Below, one piece after another: positions 21,631 through 30,819 of a stretch of 64,000 nucleotides of DNA. Position 1 is the stretch's first letter. Each line of letters begins with the position of its first letter. The translations under genes were made by a program, and so were the position numbers. The stretch lies in contig NZ_JAJADR010000003.1 of NCBI RefSeq assembly GCF_020447265.1, positions 608,315 through 672,314 of the forward strand, written 5' to 3'. The notes beneath the pieces are model-generated. The model searched no databases. It saw nothing but the letters and a program-made list of their open reading frames with translations, and had not been told where the DNA came from. This DNA comes from Hymenobacter lucidus. GTDB taxonomy: Bacteria > Bacteroidota > Bacteroidia > Cytophagales > Hymenobacteraceae.

Positions 21631-23541
21631 ATGCAGGCTGTCTATAATATTGCCGAAATCTGTGCCCAACTGGGCATTACGGACGTGGTGTTGTCGCCGG
21701 GCTCCCGGTGCGCACCGCTCACTATTTCCTTTGCCCGTCACCCCGGCATTACGGTGCGCACGGTGCCCGACGAACGGGCGGCGGCGTTTATCGGGCTGGG
21801 GCTGGCGCAAAGCCAGCGGCGGGCAGTGGCGCTAGTCTGCACCTCGGGCACTGCCGGGCTGAACTACGCCCCGGCCGTGGCCGAAGCCTATTTTCAGCAA
21901 ATTCCGCTGGTCGTCTTCACCGCCGACCGGCCCCCGGAGTGGATTGACCAGCTCGACGGGCAGACCATCCGCCAGGCCGATTTGTACGGCGCCCATGCTA
22001 AAGGTACCTTCACCTTTCCCGCCGATACCTCGCACGCCGATGCCCAGTGGCACGCGGCCCGCATCGTTTCGGAAGCCATCAACCTGGCCCAGCAGTTTCC
22101 AGCCGGGCCAGTGCAGGTGAATGTGCCGCTGCGGGAGCCGTTCTACCCCAAAGCCGGCGAAGAGCTGCGCTTCGAGGCGGTGCGCGTAATCCGGGAAACA
22201 GCCGGCGTGCCCCGCCTGCCCAGTCCCGAATTCGTGGCCCTGCGCCGCACGCTGCGCGCCACTCCCCGGGTACTGGTAGTAGCCGGCCAACACCACCCCG
22301 ACGACGCGCTGCTGCTGGCGCTACGCCAGTTTACGGCCGCCTGGCAGGTGCCCGTCGTCGGCGACGCTATTGCCAACCTGCACCAGCCCGTGGGCGCTAC
22401 CTACGACCTGCGCTCGGCACCTATCAGCCACCACGACGTATTCATGGCCGTGCCGGAGCCGGGGCTGAAAGAAGCTCTGCGGCCCGATTTGCTCATTACC
22501 TTCGGCCAGTCGCTCATCTCCAAGAGCCTGAAGCTATACCTGCGCGAATCGGCGCCGGCCCAGCACTGGCACGTGCAGGCCGCCGGCCCGGTAGCTGATA
22601 CGTTCAAGTCGCTCACGCGCATCATTCGCCTGGAGCCCACCACCTTTTTCAAGCAGCTGGTATCTACTGATTACGCTATGTTCGGCGGGCTGGTATCGGC
22701 CGAAGATACGGCCGAGGCCCAAGGCCCACCGGCCGAAGCCGCCGCGGCTTCCCTGGGCGACTTCGACCTAGGCTCCATTCCTGACTCATCCAACGAAGCC
22801 GGGCCGGTGCGCCTCACGTGGCCGAAAGCTGGCTGGGCACTGTCAGAGGAAAATGCTGCCGAGAAAGTTAGCTACGCCACGCCCTGGCACAAGGCCGACG
22901 GTTGGGCCAAGGGCTTCCTGGAGGAATTCATCGGCCGGCCCGACCAGCCGTTCAACGAATTCACGGCCTTTCACCACACGCTGCGCCACCTCGAAGATGG
23001 TACAGCGCTGCACCTAGCCAATAGCATGGCAGTGCGCTACGTCAACATTCTGGGCATTCCGGAAAACCGCCGGGTAGAAGTATTTGCCAACCGGGGCACC
23101 AGCGGCATCGACGGCTGCACGAGTACGGCCGTGGGGGCGGCTTTGGCCCAGCCCGAACGGCCCGTGGTGCTGCTTACCGGCGACGTGGCCTTCTTTTATG
23201 ACCGTAACGCCTTTTGGCACAACTACCCCATGCCCAACCTACGGGTGGTGCTGTTCAACAACCACGCGGGCGGTATTTTCCGGCTTATCGACGGGCCCCG
23301 CCAGCAGCCGGAGCTGGAGGAGCTGTTTGAAACCCGCCAGCCGCTCACGGCCGAGAATACCGCCCGCGACTTCGGTCTGCGCTATTTCACGGCTGGCACC
23401 TTTGCCGAGCTCAAGTTGGCGCTATCCGCTTTCTTTGCACCCGTAAGCGGCGCGGCGCTGCTGGAAATAACCACCAACAGCGTCACTAACGCCGCTTTCT
23501 TCGAAGAATACCGTAAAGCAGTAAAAACAGCATTCGTCTAA
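21631..23541 (+). CDS. menD: SEPHCHC synthase (MenD)
   Basis: A 636-residue thiamine-diphosphate enzyme that joins 2-oxoglutarate to isochorismate with loss of CO2. The N-terminal ThDP domain shows VVLSPGSRCAPLT, DERAAAFIGLG and CTSGTAGLNYAPAV; the glutamate of the ThDP site is in DERAA. The central domain and the C-terminal ThDP/Mg motif are evident in NRGTSGIDGCTSTAVG, LLTGDVAFFYDRNAFWH and VLFNNHAGGIFRL. The length is longer than E. coli MenD (556) because of an insert around residues 350-420. Second step of the menaquinone locus, directly after menF. Confidence 0.95.
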   Translation: MQAVYNIAEICAQLGITDVVLSPGSRCAPLTISFARHPGITVRTVPDERAAAFIGLGLAQSQRRAVALVCTSGTAGLNYAPAVAEAYFQQIPLVVFTADRPPEWIDQLDGQTIRQADLYGAHAKGTFTFPADTSHADAQWHAARIVSEAINLAQQFPAGPVQVNVPLREPFYPKAGEELRFEAVRVIRETAGVPRLPSPEFVALRRTLRATPRVLVVAGQHHPDDALLLALRQFTAAWQVPVVGDAIANLHQPVGATYDLRSAPISHHDVFMAVPEPGLKEALRPDLLITFGQSLISKSLKLYLRESAPAQHWHVQAAGPVADTFKSLTRIIRLEPTTFFKQLVSTDYAMFGGLVSAEDTAEAQGPPAEAAAASLGDFDLGSIPDSSNEAGPVRLTWPKAGWALSEENAAEKVSYATPWHKADGWAKGFLEEFIGRPDQPFNEFTAFHHTLRHLEDGTALHLANSMAVRYVNILGIPENRRVEVFANRGTSGIDGCTSTAVGAALAQPERPVVLLTGDVAFFYDRNAFWHNYPMPNLRVVLFNNHAGGIFRLIDGPRQQPELEELFETRQPLTAENTARDFGLRYFTAGTFAELKLALSAFFAPVSGAALLEITTNSVTNAAFFEEYRKAVKTAFV

Positions 23542-23608
23542 CCGTTGTTGCTAATACCGTCGTGCTATGCTGCGTGCTGCATGACAAACGACCTTTTTCT
23601 CTCTCCCT

Positions 23609-24433
23609 ATGGCCGAACAACTTACCTGGACTCCGATTAAGGAGTTTCGCGAAATCCTCTTCACCTACCACGAGGGCATCGCCAAAATCAGCATCAACCG
23701 TCCGCAGGTCCACAATGCCTTCACCCCGCTCACGGTGCAGGAAATGATTGAGGCCATGGATATCTGCCGCAACCGCACCGATATCGGCGTCATTGTTCTC
23801 ACCGGGGAGGGTGGCAAGGCCTTCTGCTCGGGTGGCGATCAGAGCGTGCGGGGCCACGGCGGCTATGTGGGCGAAGACACAATGCCCCGCCTGAACGTGC
23901 TGGATCTGCAGAAAATGATTCGTTCGATTCCCAAGCCCGTTATTGCCATGGTGGCCGGCTGGGCCATCGGCGGCGGCCACGTGCTACACGTTGTCTGCGA
24001 CCTGAGCATTGCGGCCGAAAATGCGCGCTTCGGCCAGACCGGCCCCAACGTGGGCTCGTTCGACGGCGGCTTCGGCGCTTCGTACCTGGCCCGGGTGGTG
24101 GGGCAGAAAAAGGCCCGCGAAATCTGGTTTCTCTGCGACCAGTACGACGCCCAGGAAGCCCTCGACATGGGCCTCGTAAACAAAGTGGTGCCGCTCGACA
24201 AGCTGGAAGAAACCACGGTGGCCTGGTGCAAGAAGATCCTGGAGAAAAGCCCCCTGGCCCTGCGCATGCTCAAATCCAGCTTCAACGCCGAGCTGGATGG
24301 GCAGGCCGGTATTCAGGAACTGGCCGGCAACGCCACGCTGCTGTATTACCTCAGCGAGGAAGCTAAGGAAGGTAAGAATGCCTTCCTCGAGAAGCGTAAG
24401 CCCGATTTCTCGAAGTATCCGAAGTTCCCATAA
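23609..24433 (+). CDS. menB: 1,4-dihydroxy-2-naphthoyl-CoA synthase
   Basis: A 274-residue crotonase-fold enzyme that cyclises o-succinylbenzoyl-CoA. Typical MenB features: [46 protein letters not shown] (oxyanion hole), [20 protein letters not shown] and the C-terminal [12 protein letters not shown]. It lies 67 bases after menD with a terminator downstream, closing the main operon. Confidence 0.96.
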   Translation: MAEQLTWTPIKEFREILFTYHEGIAKISINRPQVHNAFTPLTVQEMIEAMDICRNRTDIGVIVLTGEGGKAFCSGGDQSVRGHGGYVGEDTMPRLNVLDLQKMIRSIPKPVIAMVAGWAIGGGHVLHVVCDLSIAAENARFGQTGPNVGSFDGGFGASYLARVVGQKKAREIWFLCDQYDAQEALDMGLVNKVVPLDKLEETTVAWCKKILEKSPLALRMLKSSFNAELDGQAGIQELAGNATLLYYLSEEAKEGKNAFLEKRKPDFSKYPKFP

Positions 24434-24458
24434 CGGGCAACTCTGATAGTCACCTCTC

Positions 24459-24495
24459 AAAACGGCTCGTACCTTACTGGTATGAGCCGTTTTTT
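24459..24495 (+). terminator. Rho-independent terminator after menB
   Basis: Stem AAAACGGCTCGTACC / GGTATGAGCCGTTTT with a 5-base loop and a trailing T-run, 25 bases after the menB stop. Confidence 0.9.
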
Positions 24496-24560
24496 GTAGG
24501 TGGCCTGCCTTGCCGTAAGTACCTTGCGACCGGCACTTTTCATCCTTATAGCCTCATCCT

Positions 24561-24923
24561 ATGAAACGGTTGCTGTTATTGCTGATCCTGTCCGTTACTG
24601 CTGCCTATTCTGCCCAGGCGCAGTCGGCTCCCACGGCCGCCAAACCGGCTGCGCCCGCCAGCACCGATGCCCCGGGGGTAGTAGAAGCCTCTTGCGGGCA
24701 GTGCCGGCTGGGTCTGCCGGGCAAAGGCTGCGACCTGGCCGTGCGTATCGATGGCAGGGCTTATTTTGTAGACGGCACCAGCATTGATGAGCACGGCGAC
24801 GCCCACGCCGCCGACGGTTTCTGCCAGGCCATCCGGCAAGCTCAAGTGCGGGGCGCGGTGGTAGATGGCCGGTTTAAGGCAACTTACTTCCGACTAGTGC
24901 CCGAATCGGCGGGTACAAAATAG
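24561..24923 (+). CDS. Secreted DUF6370-like small protein
   Basis: A 120-residue protein with a signal peptide (residues 1-20, ending SAQAQ). The mature core holds three cysteines in EASCGQCRLGLPGKGCDLAVRI and one in DGFCQAIR, followed by VVDGRFKATYFRLVP. This resembles the DUF6370 family of Bacteroidota periplasmic proteins. The CxxC suggests a metal or disulphide site. Role unknown; not obviously related to the flanking men genes. Confidence 0.7.
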   Translation: MKRLLLLLILSVTAAYSAQAQSAPTAAKPAAPASTDAPGVVEASCGQCRLGLPGKGCDLAVRIDGRAYFVDGTSIDEHGDAHAADGFCQAIRQAQVRGAVVDGRFKATYFRLVPESAGTK

Positions 24924-25008
24924 CTTATTACCCCTTCGCGACTCCTACCGGCCTACCCAGCTAGGTTCTTCCCTTTTCTATTCCCTATCCACTCCACTGC
25001 TCTACCCG

Positions 25009-25725
25009 ATGCTCGAATGGCTCCGCACGGTTGCAACCATGCTCGACAGCAAAAAAATGGCGGCTATAACCCTGGAAAACGACAACCTGCGCCAGTACGG
25101 GGCTCGTGACCTGGCCGGCTTCGATTTAACCCAGCCGGTACGCCAACCTACACCCACCGAAATACGCGGCCTGGCCACCGGCGCCATTCTGTTTTTCTAC
25201 GGCGACAACCCCATCAAAATACTGCCCCAGCTGAAACCGGCGGAGCTGGTGGAGCGCAAGGCTGCCACGGCCCAGTGGTGGGGCATCGAGGATGCCGAGG
25301 AGGCGCTGAACGTGTTGCAGAGCCTGCAGGAAGAAGGCCACCGCCATGACTTTCAGCCACTGTTGAAAAGCGAGTCGCTGTACTGGTACAATCTGTTTGA
25401 AGCCAACCCATTTCTTAAGTCCCGCACCGTTACCAACGTGGGAGCCTGGGACTACGCCCGCATGGTAAATGTGGCCCGCTGGTGCTACGACTACGGCTAC
25501 CTGAGCTGGGAGCAAGCCTGGAAATATATTGATGCGGGCACCCGGCTGGCATTGCGCGACTATGATTCGTGGGACAGCTTCGCGACGGGCTTCGTAGCGG
25601 GCCGCATTATGTGGGATGCAACCAACGAGAGCCACGAGGATATTGCCGAAATAGCCCGCTATTTACTGGAATCAAAATTTAGCCTCTGGCGCGACATTCC
25701 GTGGCAGCCGTACCCGGTCGGTTGA
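25009..25725 (+). CDS. DUF1266 domain-containing protein
   Basis: A 238-residue cytoplasmic protein. The DUF1266 region covers about residues 85-235: QWWGIEDAEEALNVLQSLQEEGH, AWDYARMVNVARWCYDYGYL, SWEQAWKYIDAGTRLA, SWDSFATGFVAGRIMWD. The conserved Trp, Gly and Asp of the family are in place. N-terminal 80 residues are not conserved. Function unknown; members often occur near toxin or stress genes but there is no such context here. It is followed after 59 bases by another small unknown gene on the same strand. Confidence 0.75.
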   Translation: MLEWLRTVATMLDSKKMAAITLENDNLRQYGARDLAGFDLTQPVRQPTPTEIRGLATGAILFFYGDNPIKILPQLKPAELVERKAATAQWWGIEDAEEALNVLQSLQEEGHRHDFQPLLKSESLYWYNLFEANPFLKSRTVTNVGAWDYARMVNVARWCYDYGYLSWEQAWKYIDAGTRLALRDYDSWDSFATGFVAGRIMWDATNESHEDIAEIARYLLESKFSLWRDIPWQPYPVG

Positions 25726-25784
25726 GCCAGCTAGTAGCAAGCCCACTTTTCACCCCTATTTCTTACCCCTGTTTTTCAAACAAT

Positions 25785-26294
25785 ATGGCCGAATACCAAG
25801 CAACCGCCACCGACACCAAAGTATTCCAGCTGCTGAGCGAGGAAACGGTAGTGGGCATGCTGCAGTACACCGAATGGTACACCTTCAAAGCCGCGGCGGC
25901 GCTGGCCGACGGCTCCTCCTTTCAGATAACTCCGAAAGGCTTCTGGGGCACCACCATCGAGCTGAAAGACCAGGACAAAGTGCTGCTGAGCTTTAAGATG
26001 AACTGGGATGGCAGCATTATTATCAAATCCCGGCTCACGGCCGATGGGCGGGCCTTTGTCGTGAAAAGCAAAGGTACTTTCAAGCAATCCTTCGTCTTAC
26101 TGGATAAGGATGGGCAGGAGCTGGTCGTCGTGAAACCCGGCTACAAATGGAACAAGATTAGCCCCGAATACCAGATTTCAACTACAGATTCGTTTGAGGA
26201 ACTAGCCGCAAAACACCTGCTTTTGCTAACAACCGTGCACTGCATCAATTACTATATGACCATGGCCGTTTCAACGATTCTGATGGCCTCGTAA
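25785..26294 (+). CDS. Hypothetical protein, possibly LURP-one/tubby-like fold
   Basis: A 169-residue protein without signal peptide. It is rich in alternating beta-strand patterns (FQITPKGFWGTTIELKDQDKV, LLSFKMNWDGSIIIKSRL, FVLLDKDGQELVVVKPGYKWNK) and ends in a hydrophobic helix, LLLLTTVHCINYYMTMAVST. A beta barrel closed around a C-terminal hydrophobic helix is the layout of LURP-one-related and tubby-like proteins, but I cannot confirm homology. I chose the ATG at 25785; the in-frame ATG at 25701 overlaps the upstream gene. Converges on a small minus-strand gene across a long hairpin. Confidence 0.6.
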   Translation: MAEYQATATDTKVFQLLSEETVVGMLQYTEWYTFKAAAALADGSSFQITPKGFWGTTIELKDQDKVLLSFKMNWDGSIIIKSRLTADGRAFVVKSKGTFKQSFVLLDKDGQELVVVKPGYKWNKISPEYQISTTDSFEELAAKHLLLLTTVHCINYYMTMAVSTILMAS

Positions 26295-26316
26295 GGTGTC
26301 ACCAGAGTAAGCCCCG

Positions 26317-26377
26317 AGACTTCTTAAAACAAGTAGCGCCACCTGAAACAGGTGGCGCTACTTGTTTTAAGAAGTCT
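26317..26377. terminator. Long perfect hairpin, bidirectional terminator
   Basis: A 29-bp perfect stem (26317-26345 with 26349-26377) and a 3-base loop, with the GC-rich block AGCGCCACCTG near the loop and T/A-rich outer parts. It sits between convergent genes. Confidence 0.85.
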
Positions 26378-26379
26378 TG

Positions 26380-26586
26380 TTAAAATATCGACCCATAGGC
26401 CGCGCAGCCCTCACACCAACCATAAAAATTGCGCAGCCGCTCGTTTTTCGCCTCTTTTTTGCGCCGCTTACGGGCGGCTTTCTGGACGGGGTCAACGTGG
26501 GCGGCTACCTGGTTACGAAGCGTGATGTAGCGCCGGAACACGAAGGTGCGAACCAGGGAAAACGGGGTCAGGCTGGTGGTAGGCAT
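26380..26586 (-). CDS. Small basic hypothetical protein (68 aa)
   Basis: A 68-residue reading frame from ATG at 26584-26586 that ends three bases from the bidirectional hairpin; the convergent terminator is the best support. The product is very basic (VQKAARKRRKKEAKNER) and ends with aromatic and cysteine residues (FYGWCEGCAAYGSIF). A longer in-frame start at 26781 would run into menE on the other strand, so the internal ATG is preferred. No family recognised; could be nucleic-acid-binding. Confidence 0.5.
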   Translation of the reverse strand: MPTTSLTPFSLVRTFVFRRYITLRNQVAAHVDPVQKAARKRRKKEAKNERLRNFYGWCEGCAAYGSIF

Positions 26587-26737
26587 GGCAACTGAGCGTT
26601 TGGTGGTATACCTAAGATACGACTTTATGCCACTCAATGTCAAGCAGAAGCGGCGGCGGCCAGCCTTCCGGCGGGAGCTTCGTATGTAGTTGTGGTTGTA
26701 TCCATGAATCTTTGCTGCTAGCCTTTCCGCTTTACCT

Positions 26738-27880
26738 ATGTCTGCTACTGCTCCGCTCCTGCCCGACTCCCTGCTGCTCAACGGCCGCGAATTCCGCTAC
26801 GACGACATCCGTCAGTACCCCGCCAATAGCCCCGTCGACCTGAACGGCTACGAGGCCAAGGTGCTGGACTTTTGCCGGCAATGGCTAAATGGCGCCCAGG
26901 AATTCGGCTTGCGCACGTCCGGCTCTACCGGCAAGCCCCAGCTCGTAACCATGCGGCGGCGGCAGCTGGTGGCTTCGGCCCGCCGCACCGGCAACTATTT
27001 CGACCTGGGCCCCGGCGACCGGATGCTGGTGTGCCTCAACTGCGAGTTTGTGGGTGGTATGATGATGCTGGTACGCGGCCTGGAGCTGAACCTGCACATG
27101 ACCATTGTGGAGCCCCACGCCGACCCGCTGGCCCTGGTACCTGCCACCGCCCAGTTCGACTTCGCCTCCTTCGTGCCGCTGCAGCTGCGCGAGGTGCTGG
27201 CCCACAATTACGCTCCGCGCCTCAACCGCATGAAAGCCATTCTGGTGGGCGGCGCCACCGTGGAAAGCAGCCTGGAAACGGCCATTCAGAAGCTCAAAGT
27301 ACCGGTGTATCTTACGTATGGCATGACCGAAACCGCGTCTCACATTGCCCTGCGCCGCCTCAACGGGCCCCAGGCCACGCCTACCTACCGCGCCCTGCCC
27401 GGCATCCATATTGCCCAGGATGAGCGGGGCTGCCTTACTGTGCGCGCCGACGTGACGGATGACCGCCTTATCATCACCAACGACCGGGTGACGCTGCTCG
27501 ACGAGCATACTTTCGAGTGGCTGGGCCGCGCCGACTTCGTGATTAACTCCGGGGGCGTGAAAGTGCAGGCCGAGAAGGTAGAAAAAGTACTTGAAGTAGC
27601 CCTCGTGGAACTGAACCTGCCGGGCCGGCGCGCTTTCGTGGCCGGCCGCCCCGATGCTCGCCTCGGCGAACAGGTTACGGCCTTTGTGGAGGGTGCGCCC
27701 CTACCCGCAGCCCAGGCTCAGCAGTTGCTGGCGCTGCTCACCGAGCGGCTGGAGCGCTACGAGCGGCCCCGGGAGCTGGTGTACGTGCCCCAGTTCCGGA
27801 CCACCGCCTCCGGCAAGCTCGACCGGCTCAACACGCTGCGCGCCGCCACTCCCGCCCGCCCTACCGACTCGCACCGGTAG
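26738..27880 (+). CDS. menE: o-Succinylbenzoate-CoA ligase (short form)
   Basis: A 380-residue acyl-CoA synthetase of the adenylate-forming family. The P-loop is RTSGSTGKPQLV, the adenine motif YLTYGMTETASH, the hinge region GRADFVINSGGVKVQ and the C-terminal lysine lies in TTASGKLDRL. It is shorter than typical MenE (about 450-500) because the N-terminal domain is reduced, which is common in Bacteroidota. It should activate o-succinylbenzoate for MenB. It is separated from menB by four small unrelated genes (one antisense), so it has its own promoter. Confidence 0.88.
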   Translation: MSATAPLLPDSLLLNGREFRYDDIRQYPANSPVDLNGYEAKVLDFCRQWLNGAQEFGLRTSGSTGKPQLVTMRRRQLVASARRTGNYFDLGPGDRMLVCLNCEFVGGMMMLVRGLELNLHMTIVEPHADPLALVPATAQFDFASFVPLQLREVLAHNYAPRLNRMKAILVGGATVESSLETAIQKLKVPVYLTYGMTETASHIALRRLNGPQATPTYRALPGIHIAQDERGCLTVRADVTDDRLIITNDRVTLLDEHTFEWLGRADFVINSGGVKVQAEKVEKVLEVALVELNLPGRRAFVAGRPDARLGEQVTAFVEGAPLPAAQAQQLLALLTERLERYERPRELVYVPQFRTTASGKLDRLNTLRAATPARPTDSHR

Positions 27881-27982
27881 CAGCATAGTAGGCAAAGGCT
27901 GGCAGAACCTGGGAAGGAGCATCTCAACTATGTGAAAAAAGACGTTGATTTGTACAACTTTCCCATTCTGCATTTTCCTGCA

Positions 27983-30169
27983 ATGAAGCGTACCTCTATT
28001 TCCGTCGCGGCCCTGCTGCTGGCGGCTCAGCTGGGTGGTGGCTGTGCCAGCACCACCGCCACTACCTCTGCCTCTACCGCGCCCACCCAGGCTGTTGCGG
28101 ACCTGACCAAAGCCTCGGTTGCCCAGCTGGGCAACCCGGCCACTATAGCGGCTGCCCCTTCGGAAGCTACGACCAACAACCCCGCCGCCGGCTTTCAGGT
28201 GGTGAGTGAGCAATTTGCTGATCTGCGCCTGCTGCGCTACCAAGTGCCGGGCTTCGAGGAGCTGACGCCGCAGCAGAAAGAGCTGCTCTACTACCTCTAC
28301 GAAGCTGCACTCTGTGGCCGCGAGATTTCCTACGACCAGAACTTCAAGCACAACCTGCGCGTGCGCCGCACCCTGGAAGCCGTGTGGAACGCCAACCAGG
28401 AGCGCATCACCAATACCTCCAACACGGGCAACGTTGACCAGGCCAATAAGCTCAACATCTACACCAAGCGGGTGTGGTTCAGCAACGGCATTCACCACCA
28501 CTACTCCACCAAAAAGTTTGTGCCCGAATGCTCGCCCGCTTACTTCGCCGAGCTGGTGAAAAGCGTGGATGCCGGCACCCTTCCCCTGGAAAAAGGCGAA
28601 ACCGTAGACCAGTTTCTGGCTACCATCACGCCCATCATCTTCGATGCCAACCTGTATGCCAAGCGCGTAAACCAGGTGGCTGGCCAGGATTTACTGACCA
28701 CTTCGGCCAACAACTTCTACGAGGGTGTGACGCAGAAGGAAGCTGAGGCTTTCTACGCCAAGAAAACCGATAAGAAAGAGCAGCGGCCCATTTCCTACGG
28801 CCTGAACTCGAAGCTGGTGAAGGACAAGGGCCGCGTGATGGAGCGCACCTGGAAGGTGGGCGGCATGTACGGCGAGGCCCTCACGCAGGTAGTGTACTGG
28901 CTGGGCAAAGCCGTGGATGTGGCCGAAACGCCCGAGCAAAAGCTGGCCCTGCAGCGCCTGGTGAAGTTTTATACCACCGGTGACCTGAAAACCTGGGACG
29001 ACTACAATATTGCCTGGGTGCGCGACACGAAGAGCCGCACTGACGTGGTAAACGGCTTTATCGAGGTATACGGCGACCCGCTGGGCTACCGCGCCAGCTA
29101 CGAGTCGGTGGTATCGTTTAAGGATCTGGAGGCCACCAAGCGCATCAAGGCCATCGGCGACCAGGCTCAGTGGTTTGAGGACAATTCGCCCATTCTGCCC
29201 CAGCACAAGAAAAAGAATGTGGTGGGCATCACGGCCAAGGTAATTACGACGGTGGTGGAAAGCGGCGACGCGGCCCCGGCTACGCCCATCGGCATCAACC
29301 TGCCCAACGCCAACTGGATTCGCAAAGAGCACGGCTCGAAATCGGTGAACCTGGGCAACATCGTGGACGCCTACAGCATGGCCGACGCAGGCGGCTCGCT
29401 CGACGAGTTTGCCTACAACGACGAGGAGAAGCAGCGCGCCCGGCAGTTTGCGGGCCTGGCCGGCAAGCTTCACACCGACATGCACGAGGTAATCGGCCAC
29501 GCCTCGGGCCAGATTAACACCGGCGTGGGCACGCCCAAGGAAACGCTGAAAAGCTACGCCTCGGCCATCGAGGAAGGCCGCGCCGACCTGGTGGCGCTGT
29601 ATTACCTGATGGACGACAAGCTGGTGCAGCTGGGCGTGGTACCGAGCCTGGAAGTGGGCAAAGCCGAGTACGACAACTACATCCGCAACGGCCTGATGGG
29701 CCAGCTCGTGCGCCTGCCCCTGGGCGAAACCGTGGAGGAAGCCCACATGCGCAACCGCCAAATGGTGGCCAAGTGGGCCTACGAGAAAGGCAAGAAGGAC
29801 AACGTCATCGAGAAAGTAACCCGCGACGGGAAAACCTACTTCAAGGTCAACGACTACCAGAAGCTGCGGGGCCTGTTTGGCCAGCTTCTGCGCGAGTTGC
29901 AGCGCCTGACCAGTGAAGGCGACTATGCGGCAGCCAAAAACCTGATTGAAACCTACGGCGTGAAGGTTGACCCCGCGCTGCACAAGGAAGTGCTGGCCCG
30001 CTACGCCAAGCTCAACATCGCGCCCTACGCTGGCTTTATCCAGCCCCGCTTGGTGCCGGTGGAAGTAGGCGGCAAAATCGTGGACGTGAAGGTGGAATAT
30101 CCTTCCGACTTTGCCCAGCAGATGCTGGACTACAGCCGCAAGTATAAGTTTCTGCCCAACTACAACTAA
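27983..30169 (+). CDS. Lipoprotein dipeptidyl peptidase III (family M49)
   Basis: A 728-residue zinc exopeptidase that removes dipeptides from the N-terminus of oligopeptides. The signal peptide ends in a lipobox (LGGGC), so the enzyme is anchored on the periplasmic side. The M49 zinc motif is H501-E-V-I-G-H506 with the third ligand in the E530-E-G-R-A-D block, both matching HEXXGH and EEXR(A)E/D of the family. I chose the ATG at 27983 because it gives the lipoprotein signal; the GTG 17 codons upstream would destroy it. Bacteroides DPP III enzymes are similar. Single gene followed by a hairpin. Confidence 0.92.
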   Translation: MKRTSISVAALLLAAQLGGGCASTTATTSASTAPTQAVADLTKASVAQLGNPATIAAAPSEATTNNPAAGFQVVSEQFADLRLLRYQVPGFEELTPQQKELLYYLYEAALCGREISYDQNFKHNLRVRRTLEAVWNANQERITNTSNTGNVDQANKLNIYTKRVWFSNGIHHHYSTKKFVPECSPAYFAELVKSVDAGTLPLEKGETVDQFLATITPIIFDANLYAKRVNQVAGQDLLTTSANNFYEGVTQKEAEAFYAKKTDKKEQRPISYGLNSKLVKDKGRVMERTWKVGGMYGEALTQVVYWLGKAVDVAETPEQKLALQRLVKFYTTGDLKTWDDYNIAWVRDTKSRTDVVNGFIEVYGDPLGYRASYESVVSFKDLEATKRIKAIGDQAQWFEDNSPILPQHKKKNVVGITAKVITTVVESGDAAPATPIGINLPNANWIRKEHGSKSVNLGNIVDAYSMADAGGSLDEFAYNDEEKQRARQFAGLAGKLHTDMHEVIGHASGQINTGVGTPKETLKSYASAIEEGRADLVALYYLMDDKLVQLGVVPSLEVGKAEYDNYIRNGLMGQLVRLPLGETVEEAHMRNRQMVAKWAYEKGKKDNVIEKVTRDGKTYFKVNDYQKLRGLFGQLLRELQRLTSEGDYAAAKNLIETYGVKVDPALHKEVLARYAKLNIAPYAGFIQPRLVPVEVGGKIVDVKVEYPSDFAQQMLDYSRKYKFLPNYN

Positions 30170-30181
30170 GCCTTTGGCCTG

Positions 30182-30230
30182 AAAAGAACGTCATGCTTTG
30201 GTTTTGCCTTTGGATGACGTTCTTTCAGGT
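30182..30230 (+). terminator. Hairpin after dipeptidyl peptidase III
   Basis: Twelve-bp perfect stem AAAGAACGTCAT / ATGACGTTCTTT with a T-rich 19-base loop. Its 3' half overlaps a possible promoter (TTTG at 30209-30212, 18-base spacer, TATGTTTC at 30231-30238) for the next gene, so it may be a terminator, an operator, or both. Confidence 0.55.
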
Positions 30231-30260
30231 TATGTTTCCTTCCGCAACCAACCTTTTCGT

Positions 30261-30650
30261 ATGAAACACCTGCTCCTCACCGCTTTTAGCCTGCTGCTTT
30301 TGCTGGGCAGCGCCACCACTTCCCAGGCCCAGACTACCAACGTGAATGCCGCCCGCTTCGAGTATTGCGAGTTGCTAAAGACGGAATTCCTGAACGACCC
30401 GACCAAGACCAAGGGCGGTGACATTTTCGTGGACTTCGGCTACGGCTACGAGAAGCTCGGCGACAGTGACATGGCCAAACGGGAAGTGGGCAAGCTGGAA
30501 GTGTTTTCGACCCCGCTGAGCACGCTCAACTACATGGGCAAGCTGGGCTGGGAAGTGGTGCAGGTGTACTCGCTGCCCAATGGCGTGAAAAACCAACAGG
30601 CTACCCACATCCTGCTGCGCCGCCTGACGACTTCCTCGGGCCCCAAATAG
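30261..30650 (+). CDS. Small exported protein, DUF4177-like
   Basis: A 129-residue protein with a signal peptide (residues 1-24, ending TSQAQ). The mature part (FEYCELLKTEF, ...STPLSTLNYMGKLGWEVVQVYSL, ...THILLRRL) follows the DUF4177 pattern of a short beta-alpha-beta unit with a LNxxGxxGWE motif. ATG 30261 is chosen because it starts the signal peptide. Role unknown. Followed by its own terminator. Confidence 0.68.
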   Translation: MKHLLLTAFSLLLLLGSATTSQAQTTNVNAARFEYCELLKTEFLNDPTKTKGGDIFVDFGYGYEKLGDSDMAKREVGKLEVFSTPLSTLNYMGKLGWEVVQVYSLPNGVKNQQATHILLRRLTTSSGPK

Positions 30651-30687
30651 CCACTGACGCGCCTGCTTCGGCCGACCTGATATGTAC

Positions 30688-30728
30688 AACGCCTGCTTCT
30701 CCACCTCTGGGGAGGCAGGCGTTTTTTT
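30688..30728 (+). terminator. Rho-independent terminator
   Basis: Stem AACGCCTGCTTCTCC / GGGGAGGCAGGCGTT with one bulge, followed by a run of seven T, 38 bases after the stop codon. Confidence 0.85.
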
Positions 30729-30819
30729 GTGGTGTTGAAGGCCGTTGCTTAAAAGCCATTAGAACGATGTAAAGACGCATAGTTGCTTCTTTACAGGCTT
30801 GCGGCTAACGTAATAGCCC

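Noticed and set aside
28691..29983. A 430-codon frame opposite the dipeptidyl peptidase III gene
   Set aside because: Antisense shadow; the M49 zinc motif on the plus strand is unambiguous.
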